64,000 bases of DNA from CAWCDJ01 sp963778675 (GTDB taxonomy: Bacteria; Acidobacteriota; Terriglobia; Bryobacterales; Bryobacteraceae): assembly GCA_963778675.1 (NCBI GenBank), contig CAVZVI010000011.1, positions 1,426,001 through 1,490,000 of the forward strand, given 5' to 3'. This document shows positions 54,563-62,211 of this stretch, in pieces. Numbering within the stretch: position 1 is the first letter of the stretch; every line of letters starts with the position of its first letter. Position numbers and translations under genes: made by a program. The notes beneath the pieces were generated by a model that saw only the letters and a list, made by a program, of their open reading frames with translations, was not told the DNA's origin and did no database searches.

Positions 54563-54922
54563 TTACTTCACCCGCGTCAAATCGATCTTCCCCGTCATGT
54601 TGCCTCCGTCCGGATTGCTCGCGGTCACGTCACCCTTCATGTGATCGCCCTCCAGCACCATGCTCAGCTTGTAAACCGGACCATCCGGCGACGGCACTTC
54701 GGCCGTGACTTTGTTCCCGTCGACCTTTCCTTTGCTGATCGTCCACTGCTGACTTTCGTCCGGGCCGGCCGTCCCGGTGAGTTCACCGCCGTTCTGTTTC
54801 AATACGAGGTACGCATTCGATGCGTCGCGCCCGTCCGGTGTAAATGTGCCCGACCACTTGCCGCTAACGTCATCCGCCGCGGCGAGTCCGGCCAGTAAAA
54901 GCACGCATGCCAGTAGTCTCAT
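54563..54922 (-). CDS. Small secreted beta-rich protein (same fold as the GH27 N-terminal domain)
   Basis: 119 residues with a signal peptide (MRLLACVLLLAGLAAA). The mature 100 residues form alternating strands: VSGKWSGTFTPDG, VLKQNGGELTGTAG, ISKGKVDGNKVTAEV, LSMVLEGDHMKGDVT. The same order of strands (GTWTGPA, LTQEGGTITGYI, ISGKVEGNNVTLEA, VLEGGKLKLTM) occurs at residues 20-105 of the GH27 protein at 31679. ATG 54922 follows GGAGAGGAG. Function unknown; a glycan-binding or stabilising domain is possible. Confidence 0.75.
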   Translation of the reverse strand: MRLLACVLLLAGLAAADDVSGKWSGTFTPDGRDASNAYLVLKQNGGELTGTAGPDESQQWTISKGKVDGNKVTAEVPSPDGPVYKLSMVLEGDHMKGDVTASNPDGGNMTGKIDLTRVK

Positions 54923-55003
54923 AGACTCCTCTCCGAACACCAGACGAAAATCGGCGGTTAAAGTTTAGAATATTTTCAAGAATTCGCATGAATGGGAGCC
55001 CGA

Positions 55004-55711
55004 ATGCGAGCGGATCTCACCGGCGCCGTTCGTGGAATCTCCCGCCGAGGCAGCCGCAGCCCAGCGCATGCGAAAATAAGGTTGGTGATCGTACTCGACG
55101 GCATTCTTTACGCAGCAGCCTTTGCCGGAGCCGGGGCCCTCGTGTCCTGGCTCTTGAATCCGTGGTTTGCCGTCCCGCTGTGGCTGCTGGGCCTCTTTTG
55201 CCTCTATTTCTTTCGCGATCCAGAGCGTCCCGTGCCGGCTGGACCGGTCGCCGTATCCCCCGCTGACGGCAAGGTGGTGGCGGTCAAGCCCGAAGGCCCC
55301 GCCTTGCGGCGCATCAGCATCTTTCTCAACATCTTCGACGTGCATGTGAACCGCACGCCCATCGCCGGCACGATCGCAGACGTGAAGTACCAGCCTGGAG
55401 CCTTCCACGTCGCCAGCCGCGAGACCTGCTCCACGCAGAACGAGCAGAACGTGGTCACCGTGGATGGCGACGGCACCCGGGTCGTGTTCAAGCAGATCGC
55501 CGGCCTGATCGCCCGCCGCATCGTATTCAACCGCAAACCGGGCGACCACGTTGCCACCGGCGAGCGCATCGGCCTGATCAAGTTCGGTTCACGCGTCGAC
55601 GTCCTGTTCGGACCCGAATGGGAGATTGTCGTTCATCCTGGCCAGCGCGTCTCCGCCGGCTCGAGTGTCATTGCCCGCCGCGCCGGACCAGGAGGCGAAG
55701 GTGGGGCTTAA
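55004..55711 (+). CDS. psd: Phosphatidylserine decarboxylase
   Basis: Makes phosphatidylethanolamine from phosphatidylserine. 235 residues, the short membrane-bound type that self-cleaves to a pyruvoyl enzyme. One or two hydrophobic segments lie near 25-65 (GILYAAAFAGAGALVSWLL). SPADGKVVAV, FLNIFDVHVNRTPI (His) and the self-cleavage site in IKFGSRVDVLFG (Gly-Ser) are present. ATG 55004 has GGGAG 5 bases upstream and is preferred to ATG 54992. The end overlaps pssA by 11 bases, placing the substrate-making and substrate-using enzymes together. Confidence 0.94.
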   Translation: MRADLTGAVRGISRRGSRSPAHAKIRLVIVLDGILYAAAFAGAGALVSWLLNPWFAVPLWLLGLFCLYFFRDPERPVPAGPVAVSPADGKVVAVKPEGPALRRISIFLNIFDVHVNRTPIAGTIADVKYQPGAFHVASRETCSTQNEQNVVTVDGDGTRVVFKQIAGLIARRIVFNRKPGDHVATGERIGLIKFGSRVDVLFGPEWEIVVHPGQRVSAGSSVIARRAGPGGEGGA

Positions 55712-56591
55712 GGACAAACTGGTCGACCCGCGCTCGCCCGACCACCGGCCCCGCCGTGCGGCCTATGCCTTGCCGACCCTGTTCACCGCGGGCAACATCT
55801 TCCTCGGGTACCTGTCGATCCTCCGCTCGTTCAAGGGAGCGATGCTGGCCGCTTCCGGCGCCGCCGGGGCCCCTGAGCACTTCGCCATCGCCGCTAAGGC
55901 CATCGCCGCGGCGGTTTTTCTTGACGGACTGGACGGCCGCATCGCCCGCATGACCAACACCACCAGCGATTTCGGCCGCGAGATGGATTCCCTGGCCGAC
56001 GTGGTGAGTTTCGGAATGGCGCCCGCCGTCCTGGCGTTCGCCTGGGGCGTGCAGTTCGTGGATCCCACGCTCGGCGAGCACTTGCTGCGCCAGATCTTCA
56101 ACGCCGGCTACTTCATCGCGTTCCTGTTTCTGCTGTGCGGCGCGGCCCGCCTGGCGCGCTTCAACATTCAGAAGAACCCGATCCCGAAGAATCCCGGGCG
56201 GCCCGACCGGAAGTACTTCGTGGGCCTGCCGATACCCGCCGCCGCAGCCATGGTGGCGGCCGTGGTATTTGCTTCCGATGCCGAGCCGATCGCCTGGTGG
56301 CCGCTTTCGGTGCTGTGGCTCGCCCTGCTGGCGCTGCTGAGCTTCCTGATGGTCAGCACCTGGCGCTACTACAGCTTCAAGGGCATCAATCTCAATAAGC
56401 CGCGTACGTCGCTACTCATCATCTTGCTCGGCGGACTGATCTACGCTATCTGGAACTGGCCGCAGCCCGTCCTTCTCGGCATGGCTACCTGCTACGTGGG
56501 CAGCGGCATCGTGATCCGTCTGGGCGGTCTCCTGCGGCGCCGCCTCCGGCACGCGCCTCCATCTCACTCTCCGGAGCACCAGGTTGGCTGA
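55701..56591 (+). CDS. pssA: CDP-diacylglycerol-serine O-phosphatidyltransferase
   Basis: Joins CDP-diacylglycerol and serine to phosphatidylserine in the membrane. 296 residues starting at GTG 55701. The CDP-alcohol phosphotransferase signature is intact: DGRIARMTNTTSDFGREMDS (D-G-x2-A-R-x8-G-x3-D-x3-D). About eight hydrophobic segments follow, and the middle contains PIPAAAAMVA. Overlaps psd by 11 bases and the next gene by 8. Confidence 0.95.
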   Translation: MGLKDKLVDPRSPDHRPRRAAYALPTLFTAGNIFLGYLSILRSFKGAMLAASGAAGAPEHFAIAAKAIAAAVFLDGLDGRIARMTNTTSDFGREMDSLADVVSFGMAPAVLAFAWGVQFVDPTLGEHLLRQIFNAGYFIAFLFLLCGAARLARFNIQKNPIPKNPGRPDRKYFVGLPIPAAAAMVAAVVFASDAEPIAWWPLSVLWLALLALLSFLMVSTWRYYSFKGINLNKPRTSLLIILLGGLIYAIWNWPQPVLLGMATCYVGSGIVIRLGGLLRRRLRHAPPSHSPEHQVG

Positions 56592-57591
56592 AACGAAGAC
56601 CATCGCCCTGGTCGGCAGTGAAACGCTGCTCGGCCGTGAAATCCGCGACATCGTCGCCACTTCGGCTCCGGATCTGAGTCTCCGGCTCGTCGCCGACGTC
56701 GCCGAAGAGCCCGGCACCCTCACCCGTGTCGGCGATGAGCCTACCCTGGTAGCCGGCCTGGACGCCGCCAGTCTGGCGGGGGCCCGGACCGTAATTCTCG
56801 CCGGCTCCCCGGAATCCAGCCGCAAGGCCCTGCAATTCGCCGGCGACCCGCCCGACGCCGCCATCATCGATCTCACATTCGAGGCCGAAGAGCGTCCCGA
56901 CGCCCGCCTGCGGGCGCCTTCCGTGGAAGGGCCCGCCGAGCCGGAAGAAGGCCCCCTCCACGTCATCGCCCATCCGGCCGCGATCGCCTTGGCTCTTTTC
57001 CTGCGCAGGCTGCACGCCAACGACCCGATCCGCCGCTCCATCATTCACATCTTTGCCCCCGCCAGCGAACACGGCGCCAAGGGCGTCGAAGAGTTGCAGC
57101 ACCAGACCATCTCGCTGCTCTCGTTCAAAAGCCTGCCGCAGTCCGTTTTCGACGCCCAGCTCAGCTTCAACATGCTGCCGCGCTATGGCGAGGAAGCACC
57201 GGTCCAACTCGAAGCTGCCGAACTGCGCATCGAGCGTCACCTGGCCAGTTTGCTCGATGTGCCGGGCGAGGGCGAAGGGGCGCCCATGCCGTCGCTCCGC
57301 CTCATCCAAGCCCCCGTCTTCCACGGTTACAGCTTCTCCGCGTGGGTGGAATTCGACGCCAATCCCGGTCTGGAAGCGCTCGAGGGTGGTCTCGCCGTGG
57401 AATCGATCGAGGTCCGCAGCGAAGACACCGAGCCGCCCACCAACGTGGGGCAGGCGGGACAGGGAGGCATCGCCGTCGGCGCCATCCTGCCCGATCGCAA
57501 CGATGCCGACGCATACTGGTTCTGGCTGGTAGCCGATAACGTGCGGCTGGCCGCCGAGAACGCCGTCGCCGTAGCCCGCCAACTCGTATGA
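56584..57591 (+). CDS. Aspartate-semialdehyde dehydrogenase homologue without catalytic residues
   Basis: Has the ASADH/USG-1 fold: Rossmann start IALVGSETLLGREI, dimerisation domain with ASEHGAKGVEELQHQT, FNMLPRYGE, and NLWVVADN-like FWLVADNVRLAAEN. 335 residues. The catalytic Cys of the PNC(S/T)T loop is absent: the matching stretch is VIAHPAAIALAL. The substrate-binding Arg and catalytic His of RVPVFxGH are Gln and Tyr (QAPVFHGYS). It should not be a working dehydrogenase. TTG start 56584 with GGAG 7 bases upstream. It overlaps pssA and, by 4 bases, lptE, which points to an envelope role. Confidence 0.85.
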   Translation: MAETKTIALVGSETLLGREIRDIVATSAPDLSLRLVADVAEEPGTLTRVGDEPTLVAGLDAASLAGARTVILAGSPESSRKALQFAGDPPDAAIIDLTFEAEERPDARLRAPSVEGPAEPEEGPLHVIAHPAAIALALFLRRLHANDPIRRSIIHIFAPASEHGAKGVEELQHQTISLLSFKSLPQSVFDAQLSFNMLPRYGEEAPVQLEAAELRIERHLASLLDVPGEGEGAPMPSLRLIQAPVFHGYSFSAWVEFDANPGLEALEGGLAVESIEVRSEDTEPPTNVGQAGQGGIAVGAILPDRNDADAYWFWLVADNVRLAAENAVAVARQLV

Positions 57592-58100
57592 AGCGCTTCG
57601 CTGCCGCCGTCATCGCCCTCTTCACCACCGCCTGCGGCTACCATGTCGGCGGCCATGCCGACCTGATGCCGAAGAGCATCAAGACCATCGCCATCCCGGC
57701 CTTCGGGAACAACACCACGCGCTACAAGCTTCCCGTCCTGCTGGCTGCCAACCTGACGCGTGAATTCAACACGCGCACGCGATACCGGATCGTTGCCGAC
57801 CCGAACGCGGCCGACGCCGTTCTCTCCGGAGCGATCGTGAATTTCGCGAATTATCCGACCATCTTCGACCCGGCCTCCGGGCGCGCCACCGGCGTGCAGG
57901 TGGTGGTAAACGTGCGCCTGACTCTCACCGATCGCGCCACCGGAAAGGTACTTTTTTATCGTCCCGCGGCCGAGTTTCGTGAGCGCTACGAAATCACCAC
58001 CGACCCGCAAGCGTATTTCGACGAGAGCGACACCGCCCTGACCAGGCTCAGCCAGGACGTCGCCCGCAGTATCGTCACCGCGATCCTGGAGGATTTCTGA
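57588..58100 (+). CDS. lptE: LPS-assembly lipoprotein LptE
   Basis: LptE plugs the LptD barrel that inserts LPS in the outer membrane. The 170-residue protein has a lipoprotein signal with lipobox TTAC-GYHVGG at Cys 16 and the family pattern SIKTIAIPAFGNNTTRYKL. EFNTRTRYRIV, then DAVLSGAIVNF, follow. The C-terminus is helical (ALTRLSQDVARSIVTAILEDF). Overlaps the ASADH homologue by 4 bases and is followed immediately by holA, the usual lptE-holA order. Confidence 0.92.
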   Translation: MKRFAAAVIALFTTACGYHVGGHADLMPKSIKTIAIPAFGNNTTRYKLPVLLAANLTREFNTRTRYRIVADPNAADAVLSGAIVNFANYPTIFDPASGRATGVQVVVNVRLTLTDRATGKVLFYRPAAEFRERYEITTDPQAYFDESDTALTRLSQDVARSIVTAILEDF

Positions 58101-59146
58101 CCCCCTCGCAACTTTTGTCGCGCATCAAGCGAAACGATCTCCCTCCGGCCGTTTTGCTGCTCGGGCCCGAGGCCTATGAACGCCGCCGCCTCAAAGAGGC
58201 GCTGTTCGCCACCGTCCCGGAAAATGCCGTGGCGCGGCATGACCTCAGCGAGGTGACGCTCGCCGAAATTTCGGACGACGCCCGGTCCCTGTCGCTGTTT
58301 GCCTCCGAGCGCCTCATCTGGGTAGTCAACGCGGAGGCCGCCCTTCCCCGCGGCCGTGCCGCCGCCGAGGACGACGAGGGCGAGTCCGCGGGATCCGGCG
58401 ACTCGGGTCCGCTCAACGAGTATTTGAAGGACCCCACACCCGGCGTGGTGATCGTCTTCGAGGCGATCCGCTTCGATTTCGAAGGCGATGACAAACGCAA
58501 GCAGGAACGGGTCCGCAAGTTTTATGCGGCCGTTCGCGACATCGTCGAACTGCGGAGGTTCTCCATCCACGAGGCCCGCCAGGAGGCCGAATCCCTGGTT
58601 GGCGCCGCCGGGTTTCGCATCGAGCCCGCCGCCCTCGACCTGCTGGTGGAAGCTCTCGGCGCCGATATCGCCCGCATCAGCGTGGAAATCGAGAAGCTCT
58701 CGCTCTACGCCGGCGGCCGGCAGATCGGCGTGGACGACATTGCCGCCCTGGTTCCCGACGCCCGGTCCACCAGTATTTTCGCCTTGGTCAACTCTCTCGG
58801 CCGCCGCGACCGCGCCCATTCGCTCGAGATCCTCGACACGCTGGTGCGCGAAGGCGAGTACCTGCCGCTGGCGTTGGCGTTCCTTTCCACCCAGTTTCGC
58901 CTGGCGCTGGTGGCCCGGGAGGCGGGTCTCAAAAGTTCCCAGCAGATTCAGGGACACTTCACCCGGATGGGTGTGCCGATGTGGGGATCGCGCGCCGAGC
59001 AGGTCTGGCAGACGGTGAGCAAGTTCAACAAAGCCCAGCTTCAGCGCGCCATGAAATTGATTTACGAGGCCGACAAAGGGCTCCGCGACGCGCGGCCGGA
59101 CGACCGCATCGTCATGGAGCAATTCATCCTGCAGTTGGTAGGATAG
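58097..59146 (+). CDS. holA: DNA polymerase III delta subunit
   Basis: The clamp-loader delta subunit opens the sliding clamp. About 349 residues. The N-terminal domain has PPAVLLLGPEAYERRRLKEAL. The middle has FDFEGDDKRKQERVRKFY. The collar domain has ALDLLVEALGADIARISVEIEKLSLYAG and IFALVNSLGRRDR. The first standard start is TTG 58115, but it has no ribosome site. GGAGG at 58088-58092 lies 4 bases before an in-frame CTG at 58097 that overlaps the lptE stop. The peptide it would add (TPSQLL) fits the family N-terminus, so I favour CTG; the fallback is 58115. Confidence 0.9.
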   Translation: MTPSQLLSRIKRNDLPPAVLLLGPEAYERRRLKEALFATVPENAVARHDLSEVTLAEISDDARSLSLFASERLIWVVNAEAALPRGRAAAEDDEGESAGSGDSGPLNEYLKDPTPGVVIVFEAIRFDFEGDDKRKQERVRKFYAAVRDIVELRRFSIHEARQEAESLVGAAGFRIEPAALDLLVEALGADIARISVEIEKLSLYAGGRQIGVDDIAALVPDARSTSIFALVNSLGRRDRAHSLEILDTLVREGEYLPLALAFLSTQFRLALVAREAGLKSSQQIQGHFTRMGVPMWGSRAEQVWQTVSKFNKAQLQRAMKLIYEADKGLRDARPDDRIVMEQFILQLVG

Positions 59147-59167
59147 GCCTCCCGGCCTGTCCGTCTT

Positions 59168-59443
59168 CTATGCAGCGGGGGCCGAGAGCGCCTTCACACG
59201 CGAATGCAGCTTCGACTTATACCGCGAGGCCGTATTCTTCTTGATGATCCCGCTCTTGGCCGACCGGTCGATCAAGGAAAACGTTTTGGGCAGGAGCTGC
59301 GTCGCCAGGTTGGCGTCCTTGCTGGTGATCGCCCGCCGCATGGCACGAATCTGGTGACGCAGACGGCTCTTGTTCTTCTGGTTGTAAGCCGTCCGGCGTT
59401 CGGTCTCACGCACCCGCTTGAGCGCGGAATAAGTATTTGCCAT
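59168..59443 (-). CDS. rpsT: Small ribosomal subunit protein bS20
   Basis: 91-residue basic, helical 16S rRNA-binding protein. Family pattern NTYSALKRVRETERRTAYNQ, then KSRLRHQIRAMRRAI, then IDRSAKSGIIKKNTASRYKSKL. It converges with holA, and the two stops are 21 bases apart. Upstream lies a short dyad (GAGAAT-CGA-ATTCTC on the minus strand, near 59470-59484) that could affect the leader. Confidence 0.96.
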   Translation of the reverse strand: MANTYSALKRVRETERRTAYNQKNKSRLRHQIRAMRRAITSKDANLATQLLPKTFSLIDRSAKSGIIKKNTASRYKSKLHSRVKALSAPAA

Positions 59444-59517
59444 CTTTGCTAAAGCTATTCCTTACAGAGAATTCGATTCTCCAGGATAGCGCACTTCGCC
59501 GGCATCCCGCAATCGCC

Positions 59518-59817
59518 CTAGCGCCGGCGCAGGAAGGCGGGGATGTCGCGCGAACCTTGGGTTACTGCCACGATTTCGAGAGGCCGGCGGCCGGCGCGGT
59601 AGATGATGATATACGCGCCAACTGTCCAGAATAGAAGCGGATAGGAGGTCAGGTCTTCCCGTTTGTGCCCGATGCCAGGCGACCGCCCAATGGTCTCGAA
59701 AGCGTCGAATAGAGTTCCGATCCAATGGTCCGCGGCGGCAACGCTGTCCTCGGCAATATACTCCCAGATGTCCTCCAGATCGAGGACCGCCTCCGGAGCG
59801 AGGATGTAGTCATTCAC
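59518..59817 (-). CDS. parE: ParE/RelE-family toxin
   Basis: 99-residue type II toxin. The pattern is LAPEAVLDLEDIWEYIAEDS, then ADHWIGTLFDAFETIGRSPGIGHKREDL, then FWTVGAYIIIYRAG and a basic C-terminus. ParE toxins poison DNA gyrase; RelE relatives cut mRNA. The Trp-Glu-Tyr start and lack of RelE catalytic residues favour ParE. ATG overlaps the antitoxin stop by 4 bases (ATGA), the usual arrangement. Confidence 0.9.
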   Translation of the reverse strand: MNDYILAPEAVLDLEDIWEYIAEDSVAAADHWIGTLFDAFETIGRSPGIGHKREDLTSYPLLFWTVGAYIIIYRAGRRPLEIVAVTQGSRDIPAFLRRR

Positions 59818-60080
59818 GAACGCGGTTTCCGGCGTTGCTCGGATTTGCGCTCCAGCCTGGCGTGGGCTTCCACCGGACCGATGGATTCGCCGCGATCCAG
59901 GGAGGCGAGGCGGCGGCCGAGTTCTCCGTTAAACTGCGCCAGTTGGGCGGTACGCGCGGCATCGTACTCTTCGAGAAGGCGCAGTGCCTCGCGGACAACC
60001 TCGCTGGCCGAGTTATAGCGTCCGGATTCTACTTTGGCGCTGACGAATTGCTCGAGCTCGGGCGTGAGCGATACGTTCAT
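59814..60080 (-). CDS. parD: ParD-type antitoxin (ribbon-helix-helix)
   Basis: 88-residue antitoxin. The RHH DNA-binding part is MNVSLTPELEQFVSAKVESG followed by YNSASEVVREALRLLEE; the C-terminal half is charged and probably binds the toxin. ATG 60080 is the family start; the frame extends upstream through the promoter. It should repress its own promoter at 60100-60128. Confidence 0.92.
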   Translation of the reverse strand: MNVSLTPELEQFVSAKVESGRYNSASEVVREALRLLEEYDAARTAQLAQFNGELGRRLASLDRGESIGPVEAHARLERKSEQRRKPRS

Positions 60081-60099
60081 GGCATGCTCTCTAGCCTTC

Positions 60100-60128
60100 A
60101 CCCTAACGGGAATAACAAAAAATGTCAA
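60100..60128 (-). promoter_or_regulatory. parDE promoter
   Basis: On the minus strand, TTGACA (60128-60123), 17 bases and TAGGGT (60105-60100). The transcription start would be near 60093, about 12 bases before parD. Autoregulation by ParD is expected for the family. Confidence 0.65.
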
Positions 60129-60238
60129 TCTTTAGCATTCAAGCGGGTGCCTGGAATCCTCTGATCGCGTGTGATAACGTCCTTGCCGTCCCGCCAACCA
60201 AAGAAAATAGCCCCGTCTGCGCGGGCCCTGGGGCCAAA

Positions 60239-61384
60239 CTACCCGATCCCGATATCCGCCTTCCAGGTCGCCTCGCGGCCGGTGTAAATCGCCTGACGAC
60301 CCAGCAGCGCGATGCACGTGCTCAGGGCCGAACGCTCCACCGCGTTCTCCGGATCGTTGGCAAGAATGCGGGTCAGGAAATTCTCAATCGCGTCCATCGT
60401 GATGTCGCGCTTGGTGGGCATCGTCTCGACCTTGCCCGGACCCTTGTAGTGCACCATCTTGGCTCGCGAGGTGGTGATCGTGCCCTTGGTCCCGGTGAAC
60501 TCTTCGCCGATCCGGTTGTAGCCGCGCGGCGTCAACTGGTTGGCCTCGAAGTTCACGAAGTACCCGTTCGGCCATTCGTAGATGACCGTGAGGTTGTCCA
60601 GGATGTCCATGTCCTTCCGGATCTTCTTGTTGCCCCGGCCCACGGCCCGGAGCGGCAGCCCGCCCATGAACCAGTGCAGCACGTCCAGGTTGTGGCAGTC
60701 CTGCTCGACGATGATATCGCCCGAGTATTCCTTGTAGCAGAACCAGTTCCGCAGCTTCTCCACCTGCGGATCGGAGAACGGCCGCCGCGTGAACGGGTCG
60801 TTGGCGATCCAGGCGGCGCGCGCGTTGGCCAGTTCGCCGATCTCCCCGGCCTGAATGCGCTTATAGGCTTCCAGGTACTCCGGGCCGTAGCGCTGCTGGT
60901 AACCGAAGGCGATGGTCTTCGACGGATCGGCTTTCTTAGCCGCCGCCATCACCCGCTTGCAGCCCGCTACATCCACACCGGCCGGCTTCTCGCAATAGAC
61001 GTTCTTTTTCGCCTGGATGGCCGCTTCCAGCATGCGCGGGTGCTCGAAAGGCGGGGTGGCAATGAACACGGCGTCGATATCGGGCTCGGCCAGCAGCTTT
61101 TCGAAATCGGTGAACTTCTTCGTCGACGTCGTCTTGATGATCGTTTCCGAGCGGTCGAACTGGTCCGGAAACTTGTCGCACATAGCCGTGATGCGCGCGC
61201 GCGGATCTGCATTGACAATGCTCGCGTCATACGATCCGCGGCCGCCACAACCGATCAGGCCCACGGATAGTTGGGAATTCGCCTGGCTGCCTCGTACGGC
61301 CTGCGGGGCGACAATCGTGAAAGCGCTGGCAGCAGCGGCGGCGCCAGACTGCAGGAAATTGCGGCGGGAAGTTTCGTTCGTCAT
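60239..61384 (-). CDS. Tat-exported Gfo/Idh/MocA family oxidoreductase
   Basis: 381 residues. Twin-arginine signal SRRNFLQSGAAAAASAFTI. Rossmann motif LSVGLIGCGGRGSYDASIV, then IDAVFIATPPFEH and the family Lys in NVYCEKPAGVDVAGC. QDCHNLDVLHWFMGG resembles the active-site helix with His. It belongs to the bacterial GH109-like or dehydrogenase Tat-exported group; substrate unknown. ATG 61384 is preferred to an upstream in-frame ATG at 61441, which overlaps the map promoter. Divergent from map. Confidence 0.9.
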   Translation of the reverse strand: MTNETSRRNFLQSGAAAAASAFTIVAPQAVRGSQANSQLSVGLIGCGGRGSYDASIVNADPRARITAMCDKFPDQFDRSETIIKTTSTKKFTDFEKLLAEPDIDAVFIATPPFEHPRMLEAAIQAKKNVYCEKPAGVDVAGCKRVMAAAKKADPSKTIAFGYQQRYGPEYLEAYKRIQAGEIGELANARAAWIANDPFTRRPFSDPQVEKLRNWFCYKEYSGDIIVEQDCHNLDVLHWFMGGLPLRAVGRGNKKIRKDMDILDNLTVIYEWPNGYFVNFEANQLTPRGYNRIGEEFTGTKGTITTSRAKMVHYKGPGKVETMPTKRDITMDAIENFLTRILANDPENAVERSALSTCIALLGRQAIYTGREATWKADIGIG

Positions 61385-61445
61385 GCCATGCCTGTCCTCA
61401 CGCCGATTATATGTCACGGCATGAACGGGTCTTAAATTCACATGA

Positions 61446-61451
61446 CATAAT
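61446..61451 (+). promoter_or_regulatory. -10 box for a leaderless map transcript
   Basis: CATAAT ends 7 bases before the map ATG. There is no Shine-Dalgarno sequence, and the -35 region (GAACGG) is weak. Confidence 0.45.
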
Positions 61452-61458
61452 GTGTCCC

Positions 61459-62202
61459 ATGTCGATTCGCAACCAGGCCCAACTGGACAAACTGCGCGCC
61501 ATCGGCCGCATCGTGCGGCTGGCGCTCGATCGCACGGCCGCCGCGGTCCGGCCCGGCGTCACTACCGCTGAACTGGACGCGACCGGCGCGCAGGTGCTGG
61601 CCGCTCACGGAGCCGAATCGGCGCCGCCCAAGGTCTACGGATTTCCCGGCGCGCTGTGCATCAGTGTGAACGACGAAGCTATCCACGGGATTCCCGGCGC
61701 CCGCGTCATCCAGGGCGGCGACCTGGTGAAACTGGACCTCGTGGCCGAGAAGGACGGCTACTTTGCCGACGCAGCGGTGACCGTAGCGGCCGGCGATCCC
61801 GGAGCCACCGGCGCGGCGCTGGTGCGATGCGCGGAAAGCGCTTTCCGTCACGCTGCCCGCGCGGCCCGCGCCGGAAACCGCGTCTACGACATCGGCCGCG
61901 CCGTGGAACAGGAGACGCGCCGCTGCGGATTTGAGGTGATGCGCGACTTGTGCGGCCACGGCGTGGGCCGCACCATCCACGAGGCGCCCACCGTCCCGAA
62001 CTACCACGACCCGCGCTTCCGGCAGCGCCTCACCGAGGGACTCGTGATCACCATCGAGCCGATCATCGCCGCCGGCAGCGGCAAGGGCGTCCTCGCGAGC
62101 GACCATTGGACGGTCCGCACGGCCGACCGCAGCCTCTCGGCGCACTATGAGCACACCCTGGTGATCACCACGAGCGAGCCGATTCTGCTCACCGCGGCGT
62201 AA
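61459..62202 (+). CDS. map: Type I methionine aminopeptidase
   Basis: Removes the initiator methionine. 247 residues, type Ia length without insert. The five metal ligands are visible: Asp in LVKLDLVAEKDGYFADAAVTV (two Asp), His in CGHGVGRTIHE, Glu in TIEPIIAAG, and Glu in SAHYEHTLVI. GALCISVNDEAIHGIPG contains the substrate His. ATG 61459 (MSIRNQAQLDKLR) fits the family; upstream in-frame codons precede the promoter. The kinase gene follows after 9 bases. Confidence 0.95.
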   Translation: MSIRNQAQLDKLRAIGRIVRLALDRTAAAVRPGVTTAELDATGAQVLAAHGAESAPPKVYGFPGALCISVNDEAIHGIPGARVIQGGDLVKLDLVAEKDGYFADAAVTVAAGDPGATGAALVRCAESAFRHAARAARAGNRVYDIGRAVEQETRRCGFEVMRDLCGHGVGRTIHEAPTVPNYHDPRFRQRLTEGLVITIEPIIAAGSGKGVLASDHWTVRTADRSLSAHYEHTLVITTSEPILLTAA

Positions 62203-62205
62203 ACT
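62200..62205 (+). promoter_or_regulatory. -10 box for a leaderless kinase transcript
   Basis: TAAACT overlaps the map stop codon and ends 6 bases before the kinase ATG; no ribosome site is present. The same hexamer serves the nucleoside operon at 5470. Confidence 0.4.
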
Positions 62206-62211
62206 ACGACC

